In this document: positions 28,672-33,805 of the stretch, in pieces
Layout: the number at the start of each line of letters is the position of its first letter
How positions within the stretch are numbered: position 1 is the first letter of the stretch
Assembly (NCBI RefSeq): GCF_021731785.1
Contig: NZ_JAKFWS010000030.1
Span: forward strand, 1-33,805
DNA from: Methylocystis sp.
GTDB taxonomy: Bacteria > Pseudomonadota > Alphaproteobacteria > Rhizobiales > Beijerinckiaceae
Reading direction: 5' to 3'
Length of the DNA: 33,805 nt
Notes under the pieces: generated by a model
What the model was told of the DNA's origin: nothing
Seen by the model: only the letters and a program-made list of their open reading frames with translations
The model's database searches: none
Program-made: the position numbers and the translations under genes

Positions 28672-30207
28672 TTACAACGGGATGTTGTCGTGCTTCTTCC
28701 AAGGATTCTCCAGCTCCTTGTGACGCAGCAGCGCGAGCGCGCGAGCGATTCGTTTGCGCGTCGAACGGGGCATGATCACTTCATCGATGTAGCCTCGCTC
28801 AGCGGCGACGAATGGCGACAGGAATCGGTCTTCATATTCCTTGGTGCGTTGAGCGATCTTCTCGGGATCGCCGAGGTCGGAGCGGAAAATGATTTCGACT
28901 GCGCCCTTGGCGCCCATGACGGCGATCTGCGCCGACGGCCAGGCGTAATTGACGTCGCCGCGAAGATGTTTTGACGCCATAACGTCATAGGCGCCGCCGA
29001 ACGCCTTGCGCGTAATGAGGGTCACCTTCGGCACCGTCGCTTCGGCGTAAGCGAAAAGCAGTTTCGCGCCATGCTTGATGAGACCGCCATATTCCTGCGC
29101 CGTGCCGGGCAAGAAACCGGGCACATCGACGAAGGTGACGATTGGAATATTGAAGCAATCGCAAAAGCGCACGAAACGCGCCGCCTTCTTGGAGGCGTCG
29201 ATGTCGAGCACGCCGGCGAGCACGAGCGGCTGATTGGCGACGAAGCCGACCGTGCGCCCTTCGATGCGGCCGAAACCGATCACGATATTGCGCGCGTGCG
29301 CTCCCTGGATTTCGAAGAAGTCGGCTTCGTCGACGACCTTATGAATGAGTTCCTTGATGTCGTAGGGCTTGTTGGGATTATCCGGAACAATCGTGTCGAG
29401 CGAAGCATCGACGCGGTCGACCTCGTCGAAAGCCGTCCACTCCGGCGGCTCCTCCTGATTCGAGGACGGGAGAAAATCGATCAGCCGCCGCATCTGCAGC
29501 AGCGCTTCGACGTCATTGTCATAAGCGCGATCGGCGATCGAACTCTTGGTGGTATGCACCGAAGCGCCGCCGAGTTCTTCCGCCGTCACCGTCTCGTTCG
29601 TCACAGTCTTCACGACGTCCGGTCCGGTCACGAACATGTAGCTCGTGTCGCGCACCATGAAGATGAAATCCGTCATCGCCGGCGAATAGACGTCGCCGCC
29701 GGCGCAGGGGCCCATGATCACCGAGATTTGCGGAATGACGCCAGACGCAAGCACATTTCGCTGGAACACTTCGCCGTAGCCGCCGAGCGCCGCGACGCCT
29801 TCCTGAATGCGCGCGCCGCCGGCGTCGAAGAGGCCGATAATCGGGGCGCGATTTTTGAGCGCCATGTCCTGCAGCTTGGTGATCTTTTGCGCGTGAGTCT
29901 CCGAGAGCGAGCCGCCGAAGACGGTAAAATCCTTGGCGAAGACGAAGACGGCGCGGCCGTTGACGGTTCCCCAGCCGGTGACGACGCCGTCGCCCGAGAT
30001 TTTCTCGCCCTGATCCATCCCGAAATCGGTGCAGCGATGAGCGACGAACATATCGAACTCTTCGAACGATTCGTGATCGAGCAGAAGTTCGATTCTTTCT
30101 CGCGCGGTGAGCTTGCCGCGAGCATGCTGCGCTTCGATGCGCTTCTGTCCGCCGCCCAGCCGTGCGGACGCGCGCCGCTGTTCGAGCCCGTCGAGAATAT
30201 GTTTCAT
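28672..30207 (-). CDS. pccB: Propionyl-CoA carboxylase beta chain (carboxyltransferase)
   Basis: PccB moves CO2 from biotin to propionyl-CoA, giving methylmalonyl-CoA. In serine-cycle methylotrophs this step belongs to the ethylmalonyl-CoA pathway that regenerates glyoxylate. The 511-residue product starts at [20 protein letters not shown] (ATG 30207) and has the two crotonase-like carboxyltransferase domains. The first carries [20 protein letters not shown] and [17 protein letters not shown]. The second carries [33 protein letters not shown] and MGAKGAVEI. It ends [13 protein letters not shown], close to known PccB tails. The biotin-carrying alpha chain is not in the window. An acyl-CoA carboxylase with other short-chain substrates is possible. 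Confidence 0.93.
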   Translation of the reverse strand: MKHILDGLEQRRASARLGGGQKRIEAQHARGKLTARERIELLLDHESFEEFDMFVAHRCTDFGMDQGEKISGDGVVTGWGTVNGRAVFVFAKDFTVFGGSLSETHAQKITKLQDMALKNRAPIIGLFDAGGARIQEGVAALGGYGEVFQRNVLASGVIPQISVIMGPCAGGDVYSPAMTDFIFMVRDTSYMFVTGPDVVKTVTNETVTAEELGGASVHTTKSSIADRAYDNDVEALLQMRRLIDFLPSSNQEEPPEWTAFDEVDRVDASLDTIVPDNPNKPYDIKELIHKVVDEADFFEIQGAHARNIVIGFGRIEGRTVGFVANQPLVLAGVLDIDASKKAARFVRFCDCFNIPIVTFVDVPGFLPGTAQEYGGLIKHGAKLLFAYAEATVPKVTLITRKAFGGAYDVMASKHLRGDVNYAWPSAQIAVMGAKGAVEIIFRSDLGDPEKIAQRTKEYEDRFLSPFVAAERGYIDEVIMPRSTRKRIARALALLRHKELENPWKKHDNIPL

Positions 30208-30247
30208 GTTTTGGCCTGTTGCTGATGATGACTGATGTCGTGCGCGG

Positions 30248-30910
30248 CTAAAGATTGCGCGAGCCAAGCCGCCAGCGCGCGATGTCGGCGCCGGTCAACA
30301 TGTAAAGCCTGTCGGGCGACGTCCGCTCGGCGAGCTTCACGAGTTCGGTGCTGACGCCCATCATCGCCGCATAGCGCGAAAGCGTCTGGAGCATGCCGCC
30401 ATCGTCCAAATTGCGCTCGCGAACGAATCCGCCTTCGGCCATGTCGAAATTGGTTGAATAGTTGAACATGCGGTGCACGCCGACGCTGCTTTGCGCTGGT
30501 ATGACGCGCTTCCTGCCGCCCATCAGCGCATAGACGCACGCCGAATAGCAGCGGCCCGAAACGAGCGCCATCGTGTGCGATTGATCGGCCGCGGGACGAG
30601 CGACGATCACCGCCATGCCGAGCTTGCGGAGGGCCTGGCCGAGCTCCATCGAGGCGACGACCTTGCCGCCGGGCGAGTCGAGCAGCACAATTCCACGAAT
30701 ATTGCCGCCGCGAGCGTTTTCGCGCACGAAGGCGAGAAAGGCGTCGGGCGTCGCTTCGCCGATTTCGCCTTGCGCCGCGATCACCTGGGGGCAACTGGCG
30801 CCGCAGCCGCCCGAATTCAGGCCGACGACGCGAAAGCTCATCTCCTCGGCGCGCGCGGATGAGGCGGCGGCGACGCACAGAGCGAGCAGGACGGTCTTGA
30901 TCAGTTTCAT
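30248..30910 (-). CDS. Secreted ClpP-fold protein (COG3904-like)
   Basis: This 220-residue protein starts at [21 protein letters not shown] (ATG 30910), a signal peptide cleaved near residue 21. The body has the ClpP/crotonase-type fold marks: [12 protein letters not shown], then S123 in [14 protein letters not shown] where the ClpP nucleophile sits, and H146 in SVGVHRM. An Asp partner is not clear. Four cysteines (near 36, 40, 121 and 125) could form disulfides in the periplasm. The substrate is unknown; such proteins are often called predicted periplasmic proteases. It lies 40 bp upstream of pccB on the same strand and could share its transcript, though no common function is evident. Confidence 0.75.
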   Translation of the reverse strand: MKLIKTVLLALCVAAASSARAEEMSFRVVGLNSGGCGASCPQVIAAQGEIGEATPDAFLAFVRENARGGNIRGIVLLDSPGGKVVASMELGQALRKLGMAVIVARPAADQSHTMALVSGRCYSACVYALMGGRKRVIPAQSSVGVHRMFNYSTNFDMAEGGFVRERNLDDGGMLQTLSRYAAMMGVSTELVKLAERTSPDRLYMLTGADIARWRLGSRNL

Positions 30911-31003
30911 CCAGACGGCCTTTTTTGGTCCGAGCAGCCTAAAGCGAATTCCCGGGTCTTGGAACACCAATGCCCCCGCCGCGCGGCGCCGCTCCAAAGA
31001 TGC

Positions 31004-31050
31004 TGGTGGGCGGTGACGGTCTCGAACCGCCGACCCTCTCGGTGTAAACG
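31004..31050 (-). pseudogene. Truncated tRNA-Val(TAC), 3' half (attachment-site remnant)
   Basis: Read on the minus strand, this fragment runs from the anticodon loop TTTACAC (anticodon TAC) through the stem half CGAGA, variable loop GGGTC, T arm GGCGG-TTCGAGA-CCGTC and acceptor strand ACCGCCC, to A-CCA. The 5' half is missing: the sequence before the anticodon loop gives only a partial stem match and no GGGCGGT start. A 3' half that stops at the anticodon is the usual displaced copy left when an element integrates into a tRNA gene. The integrase next door fits. Confidence 0.85.
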
Positions 31051-31080
31051 AAGGGAACGCTGATTTCCCGGCTTTTCTCA

Positions 31081-31197
31081 TGCTTCCCCGTGCTTCCCCC
31101 ACATTGACAAGTAGCTGATTTCAGGTGACTCTCCATTTACTGCTCGTTTCCGGGAATGGATATTGTTTCCTGTGTCCTGCTTCCCCGGTGCTTCCCC
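31081..31197 (+). repeat. Four copies of TGCTTCCCC near the element end, candidate integrase arm sites
   Basis: TGCTTCCCC occurs at 31081-31089, 31091-31099, 31178-31186 and 31189-31197: two close pairs about 90 bp apart, between the tRNA fragment and the integrase start. Direct repeats in this place are typical of arm-type sites bound by the N-terminal domain of tyrosine integrases. The role is inferred. Confidence 0.55.
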
Positions 31198-31209
31198 GGA
31201 CCTTTCCTA

Positions 31210-32490
31210 ATGCCAAAGCTCACGAAGCGGATCGTCGACAGCCTAGCGCCCAAGCCAGACGGCGACGTGTGGTCATGGGATAACGAATTGCGAGGTTTCG
31301 GCGTCCGCCTGAAACCATCGGGCGCGGCCTCTTATGTCGTTCAATACCGAACGGCGCAAGGGCGCACCAGGAGACTGGCTTTCGCCAAGATCGGGACAAT
31401 CACGCCCGACGAGGCTCGGACAAAAGCCAAGCGGCTGCTGGCGGCTGCCGAATCGGGCGGCGATCCTTCCGCCGAGCGCCACGAGGCGCGTGAGGCGCTA
31501 ACCGTCGCCGAGCTTTGCCAACGCTACTTGGCGGCTGCCAACTCTGGCCTCGTTGCGACACGCTTTCGCAAGCAAAAGGCGCAATCGACCATTTACAACG
31601 ACAAAGGCCGCATCGCGCGACACGTCGTGCCCTTAATCGGCGACAAAGTCGCCCGCGCCCTCACCAGGGCGCAGGTCCAGCGGATGGCCGACGCCATCGC
31701 CGCCGGGAAAACAGCCGCCATTATAAAGACCGGAACGCGCGGACTCGCCATCGTCGAGGGCGGCGCTAGCACGGCGGGGCGAACCGTCGAGTTGCTCGGC
31801 GGCATATGGACATGGGCCGAAAGACGCGGCTTCGTCAGCGGCCCAAATCCTACGCGCGGCGTTGAAAAGCATCGCGGCGAGCCTAAGGACCGCGTCCTGA
31901 CGCCGGACGAGCTTGCAAAGCTTGGGGCCGCATTGCGCGATAAGACGGCGATTTACCCTATGGCTGCCGCCGCGGTTCGCTTGATTGCGGTCACAGGTCT
32001 ACGGCGAGAAGAAGCTGTCGGCCTGAAATGGGGGGAGATTGACGCTGCGACGCAATGCTTGCGACTTGAATCCACGAAGACCGGTCGCTCCATGCGCCCT
32101 ATCGGCAAGCCGGCGCTGCAATTGCTCGCAAGCCTTCCGCGCCTTCACGGCGAGTGGGTTTTCCCGAACCAACTGGGGACCGGGAGCGCCGAACTGAAAA
32201 AACAAATAGCCGCCATCTTCGACGCAGCAGGGCTGAACGACGCACGCTCGCACGATCTTCGCCGCACATTTGCGAGCGTCGCAGCGGACGAAGGCTACGG
32301 CGACTCGACGATCGGCGAAATGCTCGGGCATGCCCGCCGCGGAGTGACGGCCCGGCATTATATCCGCCGGCCAGACGCGGCGTTGATCTGTGCCGCCGAC
32401 AAGACGGCCGAGCGCATTGCGCGTGCGATGGACGGGACGCGCAGCGGCGACGTTGTGGCGTTGAAGAAAACAGGCGGCGACGCCGCATAA
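31210..32490 (+). CDS. Tyrosine-type site-specific integrase (P4-like, DUF4102 N-terminus)
   Basis: This integrase inserts and excises the element at a tRNA gene. The start is [20 protein letters not shown] at 31210. The 426-residue product has an N-terminal DUF4102 arm-binding domain (about 1-85, with [13 protein letters not shown]), a SAM-like core-binding domain (about 95-205) and a C-terminal catalytic domain. The catalytic set looks complete: R265 (TGLRREE), K290 (STKTGRS), H348 and R351 ([10 protein letters not shown]), H374 (MLGHARRG) and the nucleophile Y384 (TARHYIRR). It is read away from the tRNA-Val fragment, in the direction of the element interior. Confidence 0.95.
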   Translation: MPKLTKRIVDSLAPKPDGDVWSWDNELRGFGVRLKPSGAASYVVQYRTAQGRTRRLAFAKIGTITPDEARTKAKRLLAAAESGGDPSAERHEAREALTVAELCQRYLAAANSGLVATRFRKQKAQSTIYNDKGRIARHVVPLIGDKVARALTRAQVQRMADAIAAGKTAAIIKTGTRGLAIVEGGASTAGRTVELLGGIWTWAERRGFVSGPNPTRGVEKHRGEPKDRVLTPDELAKLGAALRDKTAIYPMAAAAVRLIAVTGLRREEAVGLKWGEIDAATQCLRLESTKTGRSMRPIGKPALQLLASLPRLHGEWVFPNQLGTGSAELKKQIAAIFDAAGLNDARSHDLRRTFASVAADEGYGDSTIGEMLGHARRGVTARHYIRRPDAALICAADKTAERIARAMDGTRSGDVVALKKTGGDAA

Positions 32491-32581
32491 ACAGACGCGC
32501 AGGGATAGGCCGGCCAGCCGACAAGCGAGAACGTCCACTCGTTTCCCTGCGCTTCCATTGGACGCTCGCGAAGGACGCGCG

Positions 32582-33205
32582 ATGCTGATTATAAAAAAAC
32601 CAACTGAAGAAGAGCAGTTAGAGTTTGTCAGGACTCTCATAAAGAGAGACGAGCGAGAATATAGTCGCGCTTCCACGTCGGACGCAGATTTAATTACAAG
32701 ATTTAAGATGTTCGTCGAACTTGAGCCTTTTGCTTTAAACGCCATCGAAAATGCGAATTGTTGGGGACGCGTTCTTTCCTCGGAAGAAGAGGCAAGGTTC
32801 GCTAAATATGAAAAAACTATACGTGCTTGCTACTCAGTAATTGTTAATTCAATTTTGCCCCTCGATGAAAAGGACATAGTCCTTCGCAGCCTTAAGGCTG
32901 CAATGTATATCGGGCTGCAAGCGCGACTTAATCCTAATGGGGTTCAAAAGAAAATACGTCGCCGCCAAAGCGAACAGGGAAATGCTGCAAAATTAGAAAA
33001 ACGCGAGGCGCTCTTGCGCGCAATCCTTGCGGACGCCAAAGAAAACAATCTGACGCTTGCGGTGAGCTTAGAATTCGCGCGCTCAATTCGTGACGACATT
33101 TGCAAACGCCTCGGAACGGACAATGCAGAGGGCAGTTGGCCTAGCCCCGGCACAATCAAGAGCGCAATATCCACAATAAAGCGAGGTCAGAACCCGGGGT
33201 TCTAA
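32582..33205 (+). CDS. Hypothetical protein of the integrative element
   Basis: This 207-residue protein is not recognised. The start MLIIKKPTEEEQLEFVRTLI at 32582 is chosen over one eight codons upstream. The sequence is mostly helical and charged, with no signal peptide or membrane segment. A basic stretch (KKIRRRQ) and a heptad-like region (AAKLEKREALLRAILADAKE) lie in the second half. Codon use is clearly more AT-rich than the chromosomal genes, a sign of recent transfer. Its stop codon lies inside a hairpin. The function is unknown; a regulatory or replication role in the element is only a guess. Confidence 0.7.
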   Translation: MLIIKKPTEEEQLEFVRTLIKRDEREYSRASTSDADLITRFKMFVELEPFALNAIENANCWGRVLSSEEEARFAKYEKTIRACYSVIVNSILPLDEKDIVLRSLKAAMYIGLQARLNPNGVQKKIRRRQSEQGNAAKLEKREALLRAILADAKENNLTLAVSLEFARSIRDDICKRLGTDNAEGSWPSPGTIKSAISTIKRGQNPGF

Positions 33206-33240
33206 CCCCATGAAAGGTCAGAACCCAGGGTTCTGACCTT
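33185..33240. terminator. Tandem hairpins at the 3' end of the hypothetical gene
   Basis: The first hairpin pairs GGTCAGAACCC (33185-33195) with GGGTTCTAACC (33197-33207), with one mismatch, and contains the stop codon. The second pairs AAGGTCAGAACCC (33214-33226) with GGGTTCTGACCTT (33228-33240) exactly around a 1-nt centre. The shared GGTCAGAACCC arm shows that one is a copy of the other. A terminator is possible, but no U-run follows; an operator or element-specific repeat is also possible. Confidence 0.65.
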
Positions 33241-33321
33241 CGGGCCTATTGGCGACGAGCAAATTGTTAGTAAATGCTTCCGCTGTTCCTGGCTTCTCCA
33301 GGCGTTTCGATGGGAACAGCA

Positions 33322-33549
33322 ATGGACGCGACACAATTCCTCCGCCGCGATGCTGCGGCAATTTACCTCCGACAGCGATACGGTTTTGGCTCGGCGCGCA
33401 CCTTAGCCAAGGGCGTGGTGACTGGCGATACGCCTGAATTTCACAAGGCAGGGCGCCTCGTCCTTTACACACGCGAGGCGCTCGATCGGTGGGCGCTTGA
33501 CAAGATCGGCGCGCCGCGGCGCTCAACTTCCAACACGACGGCAGCGTGA
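33322..33549 (+). CDS. AlpA-like helix-turn-helix protein (excisionase/regulator candidate)
   Basis: This 75-residue protein starts at MDATQFLRRDAAAIYLRQRY (ATG 33322, GGGAA close upstream; ATG 33310 is an alternative). The pattern AAAIYLRQRYGF...RTLAKGVVTGDTPEF followed by GRLVLYTREALDRWALDKIG is that of small winged-HTH proteins of the AlpA/excisionase type that accompany integrases. It probably controls excision or element gene expression. Confidence 0.75.
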   Translation: MDATQFLRRDAAAIYLRQRYGFGSARTLAKGVVTGDTPEFHKAGRLVLYTREALDRWALDKIGAPRRSTSNTTAA

Positions 33550-33553
33550 CGCC

Positions 33554-33805
33554 ATGGCCTCGACACAAAAGAACCCGGACGCGGGGGGCGTCCGGGCTCG
33601 GGAATTGTTCGGTTGCGTTGCGGCGCTGAACGATTCTGAGAATACTCATCGCGCGTCCCCGCCGCAAGAATTTCCGCCCCGCGCGACGCTGGCCCGCTGC
33701 TGGCCGGGGCTTCGCGTCAATCGCCTGACGTGGCGCTGGGTCGACGTCGCCAGCGGCAGGCGTGGCGACAGCATCGAGACGTTGCTGGCCTTCCTCGGCG
33801 AGGCG
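33554..33805 (+). CDS. Partial open reading frame running off the window
   Basis: An ATG at 33554, four bases after the HTH stop, opens 84 codons without a stop to the window edge (MASTQKNPDAGGVRARELFG to FLGEA). The segment RCWPGLRVNRLTWRWVDVASG follows a low-complexity start. No family is recognised. A hairpin covers the first codons, so the true start could be different or the frame could be fortuitous. Confidence 0.4.
   Translation, partial: MASTQKNPDAGGVRARELFGCVAALNDSENTHRASPPQEFPPRATLARCWPGLRVNRLTWRWVDVASGRRGDSIETLLAFLGEA
33574..33596 (-). terminator. Hairpin with T-rich tail on the minus strand
   Basis: CCCGGACGC (33574-33582) and GCGTCCGGG (33588-33596) form a perfect 9-bp stem with a GGGGG loop. 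On the minus strand it is followed by TTCTTTTGTG, the form of an intrinsic terminator for leftward transcripts entering from beyond the window. On the plus strand it would sit within the partial ORF. Confidence 0.5.

Larger units (their letters stand above)
31004..33805. mobile_element. Integrative element, one end (continues beyond window)
   Basis: The region from the truncated tRNA-Val to the window edge holds direct repeats, a tyrosine integrase, an AT-richer orphan gene, tandem hairpins and an AlpA-like HTH gene. None of these resembles the housekeeping genes to the left. The intact tRNA-Val copy and the other attachment site should lie beyond position 33805. Confidence 0.8.

Noticed and set aside
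31004-31080. A possible intact tRNA gene
   Set aside because: The 5' half (acceptor strand, D arm) is absent and the anticodon stem does not pair fully, so it is only a remnant.
31081-31197. A CRISPR array
   Set aside because: The repeated unit is only 9 bp, spacing is irregular, and no cas gene is present.
33218-33667. A 149-codon minus-strand frame in the element
   Set aside because: It runs through two hairpins and lies opposite the AlpA-like gene; composition is that of a shadow.

Overview
The window reads as chromosome of a GC-rich alphaproteobacterium, most likely of the Hyphomicrobiales. The RNase E carries a long insertion inside its S1 domain and a C-terminal GWW motif, as alphaproteobacterial enzymes do, and prfA follows ptsP as in rhizobia-like genomes. 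Overall protein flavour suggests the Methylocystis/Methylosinus (type II methanotroph) neighbourhood, but that is recall, not a measured result.

Left part (1-9.5 kb): the N-terminus of an IS630-family transposase enters from the left edge beside prfA (RF1), with ptsP (EI-Ntr) upstream of prfA. Divergent from ptsP is a membrane-anchored PAS-GGDEF-EAL protein whose GGDEF site is degenerate and whose EAL site looks intact. ligA follows. Dispersed palindromic repeats fill the gaps around ligA.

Middle-left (9.5-13.8 kb): four minus-strand genes form a lipid cluster. In transcription order they are a serine palmitoyltransferase-like alpha-oxoamine synthase, a GNAT-like N-acyltransferase candidate, a DES1-like sphingolipid desaturase and an FA2H/Scs7-like fatty acid hydroxylase. 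Together they look like a eukaryote-style ceramide modification route: long-chain base, N-acylation, delta-4 desaturation and 2-hydroxylation. This is the most interesting system in the window. No 3-ketosphinganine reductase or dedicated acyl carrier protein is present.

Middle (14-25 kb): ccmA and ccmB (haem export for cytochrome c maturation) are separated by a ~165 bp repeat insertion flanked by an 11-bp direct repeat. Then come a 31-codon membrane peptide candidate, a DUF1772 protein and a crotonase lacking both catalytic glutamates. Two peptidoglycan genes follow (PBP1A and an AMIN-amidase), then rne with a long leader.

Right (25-31 kb): a PLP aminotransferase overlaps rne tail to tail. 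Next are a YjbR-like protein and an MgtC/DUF4010 membrane protein that overlap each other, then trxA, a structured-RNA candidate with a strong terminator (possibly 6S RNA), pccB (propionyl-CoA carboxylase beta, central to the ethylmalonyl-CoA pathway in serine-cycle methylotrophs) and a secreted ClpP-fold protein.

Right end (31.0-33.8 kb): one end of an integrative element. It begins in a truncated tRNA-Val(TAC) 3' half, followed by direct repeats, a P4-type tyrosine integrase, an AT-richer orphan gene, tandem hairpins, an AlpA-like HTH protein and an open partial ORF. The element continues past the window.
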